A DNA stretch of 64,000 bases from NCBI RefSeq assembly GCF_016909495.1, contig NZ_JAFBFW010000003.1, forward strand, positions 799,668-863,667. The letters run 5' to 3'. This document shows, one piece after another, positions 18,009 to 26,435 of this stretch. This stretch comes from Pantoea coffeiphila (lineage in GTDB: Bacteria > Pseudomonadota > Gammaproteobacteria > Enterobacterales > Enterobacteriaceae). Every line of letters begins with the position of its first letter. Position 1 is the first letter of the stretch. A program made the position numbers and the translations under genes. The notes beneath the pieces are model-generated. The model saw nothing but the letters and a program-made list of their open reading frames with translations, was not told the origin of the DNA and ran no database searches.

Positions 18009-18769
18009 CGATTATAATCTGTTATCCATTTCCAGCGCGCATTGCTCCCGCTCACCCGCTGGTTCGCAACGGCACGGGTGAGGACTGCATACTCCCCGGA
18101 CCAGTAACCTGCGCCCTTTATGGGGCGGGATGAGCGCGTTGATTTTCTTATGCCGAAGTTCATCGTGACACAGTCGGATGTCGTAAGCGCCGTCCGCAGC
18201 GGTTGACCTGATTTTTCGATGAGTGTGCCGATTAATCCGGGGAACGCCTCTGAATCCGTAACGTTGTTCAGCGACAAGTCTGCACAAATGATTTCATGTG
18301 TTTTTGCACCCACCGCAAGATGCAGCTTCCGCCAGATACGACGGCGCTCCTTGCCGTGCTTTTTGACTTTCCATTCGCCTTCACCGAAGACCTTCAGGCC
18401 TGTGGAATCAATCACAAAGTGCGCGATTTCACCCCAGGTGGGCGTTTCAAAACTGACGTTCACCGACTTTGCCCGCTTGCTGACACTGTTGTAATCCGGG
18501 CAGCGCAGCGGGACATCCATCAGGGCAAAAATAGAATCAATAAAGTCCTCAGCGGCTCGCAGGGTCAGCCGGAATACGCGTTTAATCGCCAGGACGGTTG
18601 TGATGCCAAGGTCTAAATAGCAATGAGGTCGTCCCCTGGATGCAGGCATTACTGACTCATACCAGGCCTGAATCGCCTTATCATCAAGCCAGAAAGTGAT
18701 AGAGCAACGATTAATCAGGGCCTTGTTGTAGTTGCGCCAGTTGGTGATTGTGAACTTCTGCTTTGCCAT
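18009..18769 (-). pseudogene. IS903-like transposase, frameshifted and truncated
   Basis: From ATG 18769 the IS5-family transposase reads normally (MAKQKFTITNWRNYNKALI, then FVIDSTGLKVFGEGEWKVKK with the first catalytic Asp). It breaks near 18215 after LIEKSG. The continuation (STAADGAYDIRLCHDELRHK) lies in another frame, and a further shift occurs near 18110. The C-terminus with the final catalytic glutamate is lost at about 18010. The product cannot be active. Confidence 0.88.
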
Positions 18770-18846
18770 GGAGCGGTCTGTGTTGTCAGGATGATGCGTG
18801 ATCTGCTCCTTCAACTCGGCAAAAATTCGATTTATTCAACAAAACC
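18009..18846 (-). mobile_element. Truncated IS903-like (IS5 family) element
   Basis: The right border at 18829-18846 reads GGTTTTGTTGAATAAATC in reverse, one base from the IS903 inverted repeat. The left end is missing: similarity stops at the transposase codons for DYNR near 18010. Confidence 0.85.
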
Positions 18847-18907
18847 ATTGAGAATATGGCTGCATTATTGATGTTTGAAATGTATATTAAATTGATAGTT
18901 TTAATAG

Positions 18908-20062
18908 ATGGCTCTTGTAAAAAAAATGGGAGGTTTTGTGAAGGATAATGAGGTTTCATCATTGGGTAATTTACCTGCTCCGTTGATATATAATGTGAAT
19001 ATAATTACTGGTGATAATGGTAGTGGAAAAACACGATATTTATCTCGGCTTGCAAATGAAGTCATGAGTGATATGTATATCAATAACTCCGATTATAGTA
19101 GATTAATCTGTTTGTCTGGAACTGTTTATGAAAACTTTCCAAGAAATCCAAGCGCGAAAGAAAAAGAGGAAAGAGATGGTGCTAATGCATATTATTATTT
19201 TGGAAGTAGAGTAAATAATAATTTATTTTCTGAGATAGCTCCATTTCGAATGATGTTACATTCATACTTTGACTTCTCTCCAACGAGTACATCAGCGATC
19301 TTAATAAAGAGGCTTTTGGATGATATCGGGTTTGCTGATGATATTCGCTGTAAATTTGCGTTGCAAGATAATAAAGAAGGTGCAATTCTTTACGCAGAAG
19401 ACATAAAAAATTTTAAGTCGAAGTTATCTGACCCACCTACAAAAATTAAAGCCCTATTGAGACAAGCTTTTAAAAAAGGAGAGTTAACATTAAGTGATAT
19501 TAGTTTTCACAAGAAGGTTGACGGAAGAAATTATAGTATTAAAGAATTAAGCTCAGGTGAGCGTAGTATTATTCTCTCCACGCTAGCTTTAATATTTTCA
19601 CTTAAAAATGATGCGTTAGTATTATTTGATGAACCCGAAAATTCACTCCATCCTAAGTGGCAAGAAGTAATATCAAGTACAATAAGAACGATTATTGATG
19701 AGTTGGGATATAAAGCTACCGTGTTGATTGCTACGCATTCACCGTTGATTGTATCAAGTATGCTAAATAAAAATACATTTATAATGAATTTGCCAAGTGA
19801 GGCTAAGTGGGAACAATCAGAGTTTTTAGGAAATAACTCTGATTTTATTTTGCAAGAGCAATTTGGCTTGATTTCTTCACGATCAAATTTAGTCATCGCT
19901 CTCTTTCAAAGAGCATTAAAAGCATATTCACACAATCAAAGTCCATCTTTTATAAAGGCAATGGATGAATTGTATTCCTTAGATGTGAAGTTTAACCCTG
20001 AAGATCCGCTTTATAATGCTTTTAATTTCTTAGATGCTTTCTATAAGGAGATTAATGGATGA
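18908..20062 (+). CDS. Septu-like defence ATPase (PtuA-type)
   Basis: This 384-residue ATPase of the SMC/ABC-like class has a Walker A ITGDNGSGKTRYLS near residue 37. It has an ABC-type signature LSSGERSIIL near 218 and a Walker B with LFDEPENSLHPKWQE near 240-255. A switch histidine follows in ATHSPLIVSS. It overlaps an HNH nuclease gene by four bases, the PtuA/PtuB arrangement of Septu anti-phage systems. ATG 18908 lacks a clear binding site. GTG 18938, with GGGAGG four bases ahead, is a good alternative start. The gene is strongly AT-rich and starts about 60 bases from the IS903 end. Confidence 0.75.
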   Translation: MALVKKMGGFVKDNEVSSLGNLPAPLIYNVNIITGDNGSGKTRYLSRLANEVMSDMYINNSDYSRLICLSGTVYENFPRNPSAKEKEERDGANAYYYFGSRVNNNLFSEIAPFRMMLHSYFDFSPTSTSAILIKRLLDDIGFADDIRCKFALQDNKEGAILYAEDIKNFKSKLSDPPTKIKALLRQAFKKGELTLSDISFHKKVDGRNYSIKELSSGERSIILSTLALIFSLKNDALVLFDEPENSLHPKWQEVISSTIRTIIDELGYKATVLIATHSPLIVSSMLNKNTFIMNLPSEAKWEQSEFLGNNSDFILQEQFGLISSRSNLVIALFQRALKAYSHNQSPSFIKAMDELYSLDVKFNPEDPLYNAFNFLDAFYKEING

Positions 20063-20748
20063 ATCTTGGTCCTGCTAAAATGACATGTTTGCATCGGCAA
20101 ATAGTTAAAACTAAGACTAATAAAAGGTTAATACAATTATACCTAAATAGTCAACTAGAATGGGGAGATGAAGATTTAAAAAAGATGAAGGAATCATTAC
20201 GACATTTACTTAGAATTCAACAAGAGTCAAGATGTATTTTTTGTCGGAGGCCTATAAAAAAGGAAAGGAAAAACTCAACAGAAGATATTGAACATTTTCT
20301 CGATAAATCGAAGAAACATTACAAACGCTGGGCATTCCATCCATTGAATCTAACTTTAGCTTGCCATCCTTGCAATATGCAAAAGACAACAATTGAAATG
20401 GGTGATAATTCTGTAAAGCTGTCACCATGGATTTATAGCGGTATGGGAACATTCAAATGGCTGCATCCATATTTTGATAATTATCATGATAATATTGAAA
20501 TCGAAAAAGGATGGTTCTATAGGGTTAAAGATAATGCTCCAAATGCAATAGCTGCGCACAATATGATTAAAGAGTGCAAACTGGATTCAATTTCTGAAAT
20601 AGAAAAAGAATCGGATATTATTAAGATTTATCTTTTGGATAATATAAACTTTACATTAGACCTTCTAGTAAATGATCGGAAAGAAGAGGCGATTGAACAG
20701 TTAAGTAATCTCCGCGATGCTTTTGAATTGCGCTGGTTTGATTTTTGA
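20059..20748 (+). CDS. Septu-like HNH endonuclease (PtuB-type)
   Basis: This 229-residue protein has an HNH zinc-finger nuclease core. CIFCRRPI near residues 55-62 and CHPCNMQK near 102-109 supply the zinc cysteines, and EDIEHFLDKSKKH holds the catalytic histidine. HPLNLTLAC supplies the asparagine of the motif. The start overlaps the ATPase stop (ATGA) with AAGGAG eight bases ahead, which shows co-expression. In Septu, the ATPase holds the nuclease and the pair limits phage infection. No reverse transcriptase is present, which argues against a retron form. Confidence 0.75.
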   Translation: MNLGPAKMTCLHRQIVKTKTNKRLIQLYLNSQLEWGDEDLKKMKESLRHLLRIQQESRCIFCRRPIKKERKNSTEDIEHFLDKSKKHYKRWAFHPLNLTLACHPCNMQKTTIEMGDNSVKLSPWIYSGMGTFKWLHPYFDNYHDNIEIEKGWFYRVKDNAPNAIAAHNMIKECKLDSISEIEKESDIIKIYLLDNINFTLDLLVNDRKEEAIEQLSNLRDAFELRWFDF

Positions 20749-20753
20749 AAATT

Positions 20754-20788
20754 GTTAGCCTTCAAACTATTGAAGTGTGAAGGCTAAC
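20754..20788 (+). terminator. Hairpin after the Septu-like pair
   Basis: GTTAGCCTTCA (20754-20764) pairs perfectly with TGAAGGCTAAC (20778-20788). It begins five bases after the stop. No T run follows. Confidence 0.5.
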
Positions 20789-20850
20789 AGATAAAGTTGC
20801 TAGATTACATTATGAAAAATTAGATCCATTTATAAATTTTTATATCCTAT

Positions 20851-20920
20851 CCTAATTCCTAATTCCTAATTCCTAATTCCTAATTCCTAATTCCTAATTC
20901 CTAATTCCTAATTCCTAATT
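20851..20920. repeat. Ten exact tandem copies of CCTAATT
   Basis: Seventy bases made of ten uninterrupted copies of the heptamer CCTAATT lie in non-coding DNA, about 60 bases past the hairpin that follows the Septu-like pair. The perfect array suggests recent expansion by replication slippage. Copy number is probably variable between strains. Confidence 0.95.
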
Positions 20921-21021
20921 CTCGCCTTACAATTCCTTAACTCAAACTAGAAGTATTCCGCGCAATACGTAGATACTCATTACACCAGATCCAAAAAATT
21001 AAATTTCTGAAACAAATTATA

Positions 21022-21202
21022 TCAGCGACTTAACTTCCAGCGCAGCGGATCGCCGTTGCGCGCGTTGTCTTTATCAGTTGAGGAATACTTTGTGTTCAAA
21101 TTAAACCCGATGTCAGCTAAGAGCAGGTCAAGCGGATTAGCATTTAAACTCAGCGATAATATTTTTTTCATTGAGGATAATGTATTGTTCTAAGGTGTGC
21201 AT
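21022..21202 (-). pseudogene. Small degenerate open frames of unknown origin
   Basis: Reading leftwards, AGAGGTGAT precedes an ATG at 21202 that gives MHTLEQYIILNEKNIIAEFK and then stops at 21137. An overlapping frame from ATG 21171 reads MKKILSLNANPLDLLLADIG and ends GDPLRWKLSR at 21022. The two frames may be one small gene broken by a frameshift. I do not recognise it. The remainder of 20921-21505 holds nothing I can support. Confidence 0.3.
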
Positions 21203-21505
21203 ATCACCTCTGTTCAGGTTACCAAAATTATTAAACCGCTATACTCAGATCATCTTTGAGCTGATGTTAGTGTGGAGAGCGGTTGATTACAGTTACTGAA
21301 CTTCATCGCTGAGAGTCAGAGGCATGGTTGTCGGTTAACCCTGTTCAGAAGGTGAGTCATCTGCTTCTTCACTTCTGGTTGCTCTCATTTTTCGCCGCAC
21401 AACTGACAGCGAAATGAGCTTAAAAAGTGGCCGGATAACTCCCGTCGCAAGCATCCGGAACAACAGCAATATTTTGATAAAAATAAACCTGATGACCATG
21501 AAAAG

Positions 21506-21868
21506 TCATGAAGGGGGACGAACCGTGTCATGTTTGACCATCGATCTTGAGGCATTGGCAAGCTTACCTCCGGCTACAAAGGCCAGCAGGAGAAACACGA
21601 AATAGCGCGTATTATGCCCCTGCTCGATTTCCTGAATATGTTCATCCGCCTTCTGAATGGACTTTTGCAGTAGCTGGAGATTCTGTGCATAAGGCGGGGG
21701 TAGGAAGGCAACAGGATTCTTGTAGTCATCCATGCCGAGCGACATCTCGATAGGGACGGTTTGACAGTTATCCCTAATCTTGCCCTGTGAGCAAGCCATG
21801 ACGTTGAATGCATCGATCTGCTTTTTAAGCGTAGGCTCACTGGCGACACTGCTGACCTGCTCCCATTA
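21506..21868 (-). pseudogene. 3' fragment of a protein with a C-terminal membrane helix
   Basis: An open frame without a credible start reads EPTLKKQIDAFNVMACSQGK and, further on, PYAQNLQLLQKSIQKADEHI. It ends in a hydrophobic segment YFVFLLLAFVAGGKLANAS. The most upstream ATG (21799) would give 97 residues, but the frame clearly extends upstream to a stop at 21868. It looks like the tail of a lost gene in island debris. Family unknown. Confidence 0.35.
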
Positions 21869-21880
21869 AACTAATGCAGC

Positions 21881-22045
21881 ATGATGTTAGGAACTTCCGC
21901 CCTTGGCACTCTGCAGACGTTCGTGGAACTTACTTGCTGTACACAGAAAGCTTTTGGTAAGGGCATTAAGTGGAAAGGGGTGGCAGTGCTTATAGTTATC
22001 TGTCTACAAATGATCAACAACAATCCCTCAAAACCTAGTGAATAG
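21881..22045 (+). CDS. Possible small membrane peptide (54 residues)
   Basis: The frame starts with two methionines (MMLGTSALGTLQTFVELTCC) and holds a hydrophobic segment WKGVAVLIVICLQM before ending at TAG 22045. There is no clear ribosome binding site, and the region around it is gene debris, so it may be the remnant of a longer gene. The rest of 22046-22346 holds nothing recognisable. Confidence 0.25.
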   Translation: MMLGTSALGTLQTFVELTCCTQKAFGKGIKWKGVAVLIVICLQMINNNPSKPSE

Positions 22046-22346
22046 GGTATGCACCATTTACACCTACTATAGGTCAAAGTGTGGGTTTAAATAAGATTAT
22101 AAGTAATATCTTTATTAATCAATGATAGAATACCAATGCATCATGGGGGTATGGGAATCGAAATTCTTGTTGTCAGTCACGGACATGGTTTGATTAATCC
22201 ATTGAATTTAAAGTGTAATGTGATTTTATTGTTTTCGTTGGTATCACGGTGTTGCTCAAAATAACGCGCAATTGTGCAGCGACTAGCGATGTAAAATCAA
22301 TCGGTTAACTCTGCCCGATGATCGGCCCCGTTATCTACCGCTATAG

Positions 22347-22438
22347 TAGCCCAGTGACCAGCGGGCTGTCACAGGTAATAACGGAAGGCTTGCCGCAAAC
22401 TTTGTATCAGATCGGGAGATTGCTGCGATCGGGGTGAA
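22347..22438 (+). repeat. 92-bp direct repeat, left copy
   Basis: The sequence from TAGCCCAGTGACCAGCGGGC to GATCGGGGTGAA recurs at 23886-23977 with four mismatches, all near its 3' end. The copies are in the same orientation and flank an IS3 remnant and the Tlde1-like toxin module. Confidence 0.95.
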
Positions 22439-22529
22439 TCACATGATAAAACCAGCAATAACCATAAAAAAAGATCCGCATATAGCACTCACCTGAATTT
22501 TGTCAAGGAGCCCTTAAACTGGCTGGTAT

Positions 22530-22860
22530 TCCTTGTGCAACCGGAGCTGGCGGTTCAGCACGGTCAGCCACAGTGAACACGGGCAGCCGGTGTCAGAGAA
22601 CCTGCTGAAGCAGGACTTCAGCGCCAGCAGTCCGAACCAGAAGTGGTGCGGTGACATCACGTAACTACGCACCGATGAAGGCTGGTTGTATCTTGCCGTG
22701 GTCATTGACCTGTGGTCACAGGCTGTTATCGGCTGGTCAATGTCGTCACGGATGACAGCACTGCTTGCCGGCGATGTGCTACAGATGGCCCTCTGGCGGC
22801 GTAAAAGGACACAGAATGTTATCGTTTATACCTATCGAGGCGGACAGTATTACCTTTAAG
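22530..22860 (+). pseudogene. IS3-family OrfB fragment
   Basis: The translated sequence [10 protein letters not shown], then a TAA stop inside the frame, then [20 protein letters not shown] and [15 protein letters not shown], follows the DDE core of an IS3-family OrfB. The fragment stops at RGGQYY near 22858. Both ends are missing. Confidence 0.8.
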
Positions 22861-22885
22861 CCACATCTATGGAGGAATTGGCATG

Positions 22886-23155
22886 TTATATATTTCTTAT
22901 TGTTTTGATTAATTTAACAGAAATAAAATAGACTAAGGTTGTTATAGAAAATACTGTTATTACGGATACGTAGAAATAAAGATCATAATAATTGTCAGCA
23001 CCAATCTCCCCAGAACCATAAATAAGATGGCCAAGCCAGGAATAAAATTTGTCGCTTAACCAATTTTCAGGCGTACCTAAGGTGCGAGCTATAATCAGAG
23101 ACAAAACGATGTAAAATAAAACTTTCACAATTCTACGGGCAAGTGTTTGAGCCAT
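22886..23155 (-). CDS. Two-helix membrane protein, candidate immunity to the Tlde1-like toxin
   Basis: This 89-residue protein has two predicted membrane helices (about residues 9-27, KVLFYIVLSLIIARTLG, and 62-83, YVSVITVFSITTLVYFISV) separated by a polar loop rich in aromatic residues. Its start lies inside the end of the toxin gene (23-base overlap), which is typical of effector-immunity pairs. I recognise no family. A role protecting the producing cell's peptidoglycan from the toxin is inferred from the overlap and membrane location only. Confidence 0.6.
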   Translation of the reverse strand: MAQTLARRIVKVLFYIVLSLIIARTLGTPENWLSDKFYSWLGHLIYGSGEIGADNYYDLYFYVSVITVFSITTLVYFISVKLIKTIRNI

Positions 23156-23651
23156 TGGCTACTACCTCAACCCAACCACGAGCCATAAGAGATCGCATAC
23201 AAGGAACTTGTATTGGAGCCGTTCTTAGAAGTGCATTCCTGATGAGAGCATAGTCGGAATTATGTGCAATTGTTATACATCCCTCAGACACTCGTCCCGG
23301 ATGAAGTCTAAACAATCCACGATAAACACCATTAATCCAAGTCCCGTCATCAATACCCCAATCATCCTTGTATAGAGCAAACCACTCATCCCGACCAAAT
23401 TCAGCACCATAGTAAAATTTGTTGTATAAATCTTGTGCTTTAGCTTTAGCCCAGGAGCCTAACCCACCTGCTCCTCGCTCTACTATCCAGTACTTTCCAG
23501 GTGGTAATGGTCCGTCACTCGGAATAGCTCCACAGGCTCCTTTATTCCGGTATACCCCTTTACCTGAGAAAGCCATAAAGACACCTACGCCATACAGATT
23601 GAAAGGAACATAATCTGCTCCGTTCAATATCAATTTTCCGTGTAAGGCCAT
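23133..23651 (-). CDS. Tlde1-like (DUF2778) peptidoglycan-targeting effector
   Basis: This 172-residue protein matches the Tlde1/DUF2778 family, L,D-transpeptidase-like toxins delivered by type VI secretion that cut or exchange residues in the peptide stems of peptidoglycan. The family start MALHGKLILNGADY is present, as are NLYGVGVFMAFSGKGVYRN and the PLPPGKYWIVERG segment. The catalytic pair is His117 and Cys125 in LHPGRVSEGCITI. There is no signal peptide, as expected for a secreted effector. AAGGA lies about eight bases before the ATG. No T6SS genes are in the window, so it would rely on a system elsewhere. Confidence 0.82.
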   Translation of the reverse strand: MALHGKLILNGADYVPFNLYGVGVFMAFSGKGVYRNKGACGAIPSDGPLPPGKYWIVERGAGGLGSWAKAKAQDLYNKFYYGAEFGRDEWFALYKDDWGIDDGTWINGVYRGLFRLHPGRVSEGCITIAHNSDYALIRNALLRTAPIQVPCMRSLMARGWVEVVANGSNTCP

Positions 23652-23885
23652 ACTCTTTTTCCTTATTTTTACTTTAAATCCTTATAAATAGTGTATCTAT
23701 TGAGTAGGGAGTGAGTAAATAATCAATGTGTGGATTTTTGCTGCTTGAGGAGTTAATTGTCTGCTTTCATCAAACCGCACTCGCATTCCCGAAAATGTAT
23801 CCCATCAGTAAACCAGAACCTACTTAGTAATCATTTTATGACTCTATTTCAACAGGTTAACTATTGAAAAAATACTGCTGCATCG

Positions 23886-23977
23886 TAGCCCAGTGACCAG
23901 CGGGCTGTCACAGGTAATAACGGAAGGCTTGCCGCAAACTTTGTATCAGATTGGTAGATCGGTGCGATCGGGGTGAA
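23886..23977 (+). repeat. 92-bp direct repeat, right copy
   Basis: Same orientation and length as 22347-22438, with 88 of 92 bases identical. The stretch 23652-23885 between the toxin start and this repeat holds no gene I can support. Confidence 0.95.
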
Positions 23978-24032
23978 CCAGGCCAGGTTGCCAGGCTGTG
24001 AGGCTGTCAGCTTGTTGGCTTGTGAGGCTATC

Positions 24033-24112
24033 TTGTCAGATTGTCAGATTGTCAGATTGTCAGATTGGTGGATTGGTGGATTGGTGGATTGGTGGATTGG
24101 TGGATTGGTGGA
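24033..24112. repeat. Octamer minisatellite: 4 x TTGTCAGA then 6 x TTGGTGGA
   Basis: Eighty bases consist of ten uninterrupted octamers. The first four are TTGTCAGA and the next six TTGGTGGA, so the unit changes once, with three differing bases, without breaking the period. It lies about 100 bases past the 3' end of the fumarylacetoacetase-family gene, on the island border. Confidence 0.95.
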
Positions 24113-24206
24113 TGCGGGAGAAGTGAATAGGGGAAGGATCGATGTCGGGAAAGTGGCGGACCTGCCGCTTTCGGGCAGGTTCCGCCGGGTCTTTGATGGG
24201 ATAAGG

Positions 24207-25058
24207 TCAGGCCGATCGGGCAAGCGTGCCGACAACGCGGTTGCTGAGTCGGCCAATCTTTTCGATTTCCACCGCAATAACATCATTCTCATGCAGGAAC
24301 AGCGGCGGTACGCGCGACTTACCAACGCCGCCTGGCGATCCGGTAATAATCACATCGCCGGGTGACAGCGTGGTAAAGGTACTGATGTAGGCAATCATTT
24401 GCGGAATGGAATGAAGCATATTCGCCGTCGTATCATCCTGGACCAGCCGATCGTTAAGCCAGGTTTTAATCGTTAAATTTTGTGGATCGCCAATTTCATC
24501 CGGCGTGACCAGCCAGGGGCCGAACGCACCGGTTGCCGGCCAGTTCTTACCGGCGGTGTACCATTTGTACTGCCAGTCGCGCACGGAACCATCCATATAG
24601 CAGCTATAGCCCGCCACGCAGGAGAGGGCCTGTTCTTCAGGAATATGCCGTGCCGTTTGGCCGATGATAATCGCCAGCTCTCCCTCGTAATCAAACTGAT
24701 CGGAACAGGCTGGCTTAATAATCATATCGTTATGGCCAACCTGTGAGTCTGCAAAACGAACAAACAGGGTGGGGGCCTCTTCGGTTTCATTAAACTCTTT
24801 GCGTTTCTGCGCATAGTTCATGCCCACACCGAAGATTTTGCCAGGCCGGTCAATCACCGGAAGAAACTGAATATCATTGATCTTCAGATCCGGAGAACAG
24901 GACTGGTACTGGCTGAGATCGCTTAACTGATGCTGGCTTAAAAACGTATTAATATCATGGCAGCCTGTATGGCGACCGATATCAATAATGTCATCATGAC
25001 GGTAAATACCGAAACTCCGGGCACCGGTTTTGTTGATGATAAAGTTAATGATTTTCAT
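24207..25058 (-). CDS. Fumarylacetoacetate hydrolase (FAH) family enzyme
   Basis: FAH-family enzymes cleave or decarboxylate 2-oxo and acylpyruvate compounds with a divalent metal. This 283-residue protein has the family core: KIFGVGMNYAQKRKE near residue 75, the metal ligands of DYEGELAIIIGQ near 125, GYSCYMDGSVRDWQ near 150 and the C-terminal TGSPGGVGKSR. It is the last gene of a three-gene operon, 19 bases behind the transporter. The exact substrate is unknown. With an RraA-type aldolase it suggests breakdown of a branched or hydroxylated dicarboxylic acid to pyruvate-level products. Confidence 0.85.
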   Translation of the reverse strand: MKIINFIINKTGARSFGIYRHDDIIDIGRHTGCHDINTFLSQHQLSDLSQYQSCSPDLKINDIQFLPVIDRPGKIFGVGMNYAQKRKEFNETEEAPTLFVRFADSQVGHNDMIIKPACSDQFDYEGELAIIIGQTARHIPEEQALSCVAGYSCYMDGSVRDWQYKWYTAGKNWPATGAFGPWLVTPDEIGDPQNLTIKTWLNDRLVQDDTTANMLHSIPQMIAYISTFTTLSPGDVIITGSPGGVGKSRVPPLFLHENDVIAVEIEKIGRLSNRVVGTLARSA

Positions 25059-25077
25059 AAATAACCTGGCTGTTATC

Positions 25078-26403
25078 TTAAAGTGGAACCGTATTGGTCA
25101 GAACCAGTGAGAACACCATGACAAACGAGAACACCACGACAGGTAAGAAGGAAAAACGGATATGATCTTTCAATTCAACGCCGGCCAGGCCAATCGCTAA
25201 ATAGGTGGTCGCAAAGACCGGGCTGAGCATCATGGTGATATTTTTCCCCACCACCATGGTTAACCCCATCTCTTCCCAGCTTAAACCGTAATTGGTTCCG
25301 ACTTTGGCAACCAGAGGGTAAATACCGTAGAAGAAAGCATCCGGGCCAATCACAAAACCAATTAATCCGCCGAGCAGCCCCATGATGATATGCAGATGTG
25401 AGCCTAAGGAGTCGGGCATCACGTGGAGCACCACGTCGGCCATTTCCGTGAGAATTGAGGCGTCGCCACCACCGCTTAAAATACCGACGAAAACGCCAGC
25501 GGCCATCACCGTGCCGGAAATCATATAGGCGGAGTAGGCATATTTTTTCATGACGCCTTCCTGCGCCTTGAGATTGGGATAGTTGAAAATCATCGCGGCG
25601 GAAAACGCGCACATAAAGATAATGTAGGCCTGAATATGCGTGATCAGCAGCAGGAGTGTGGCGCCGACCACCAGCGTGACGTTGATAGCAAACAGCAGGC
25701 GGTTTTGCTTACCTTCAACTGCATGGTGGCCTTTACCCGTCGCCTTCTCCGGCTCCAGCTCTGCTTCCGGAATCGGCAGACCACGCGCAATTCGCCGTTT
25801 TTCCTGCAGGCCTAAATACAGCCCCAGCACAATCATACAGACCAGCCCGATCACCTGGGTTGGGATCAACCGGTGATAGAGGGCGTTCACGTCAAGACCA
25901 GACACGGCAGCAACGCGCGCCAGCGGACCGGCCCATGGCGTAAAGTTGGTTACTCCCATGCCTGCAGCCAGCATACACAGCAGCACCACAGGCCTGATGC
26001 CAAACTGCTTATAAATCGGCAACATGGCGCCAATGGTGATTAACACCGTAGGCACAGACGAGCCGTCCAGGTGAGCAATGGTCGCAATACATCCGGTCAC
26101 CACCACAATTGCCACTACGCTGTTGCCGGCAATTTTGGTCATCCAGTTAACCAGCGGCTGGAATACCCCGGCATCGGTGACAATGCTGAAAAAGATAATT
26201 GAGAAGGTGAATAACACCGCGTTAGGCGCGGTTTGCATCACGCCTTTCATGATGTAATCATTCATCTGCATTGGCGTATAGCCTGCGCAGAACCCGGCGA
26301 TAATGGAAAGAAAAATAAATAATGAGATGGGAGTGGCTTTTCCTTTAATCAGGAAAAACATCAGGCATGCAATGAGTGCATAACCAATCAGGGCAAGGTA
26401 CAT
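25078..26403 (-). CDS. CitMHS-family carboxylate transporter
   Basis: This 441-residue membrane protein with about 11-12 helices resembles the CitMHS family, which imports metal-citrate or related carboxylates with protons. Recognisable segments are IATIAHLDGSSVPTVLITIG near residue 105 and NFTPWAGPLARVAA near 145. A frame open to 26448 exists, but ATG 26403 (MYLALIGYALIA) with AAGGAT eight bases ahead is the likely start. Placed between the aldolase and the FAH enzyme, it probably brings in the acid those enzymes degrade. Confidence 0.82.
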   Translation of the reverse strand: MYLALIGYALIACLMFFLIKGKATPISLFIFLSIIAGFCAGYTPMQMNDYIMKGVMQTAPNAVLFTFSIIFFSIVTDAGVFQPLVNWMTKIAGNSVVAIVVVTGCIATIAHLDGSSVPTVLITIGAMLPIYKQFGIRPVVLLCMLAAGMGVTNFTPWAGPLARVAAVSGLDVNALYHRLIPTQVIGLVCMIVLGLYLGLQEKRRIARGLPIPEAELEPEKATGKGHHAVEGKQNRLLFAINVTLVVGATLLLLITHIQAYIIFMCAFSAAMIFNYPNLKAQEGVMKKYAYSAYMISGTVMAAGVFVGILSGGGDASILTEMADVVLHVMPDSLGSHLHIIMGLLGGLIGFVIGPDAFFYGIYPLVAKVGTNYGLSWEEMGLTMVVGKNITMMLSPVFATTYLAIGLAGVELKDHIRFSFLPVVVFSFVMVFSLVLTNTVPL

Positions 26404-26435
26404 ATTATTATCCTTATTATGAGTTGACGATATTT

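Noticed and set aside
18908..20748. Retron with ATPase and HNH accessory proteins
   Set aside because: No reverse transcriptase gene is within reach, and upstream DNA is an IS903 remnant, so Septu-like is the simpler reading.
20851..24112. CRISPR array
   Set aside because: The heptamer and octamer repeats are contiguous with no spacers, and no cas genes are present.
23973..24365. A 130-codon plus-strand frame rich in WWIGGLVD repeats
   Set aside because: It is the octamer array read in frame, it has no ribosome binding site, and its end runs antisense into the FAH-family gene.
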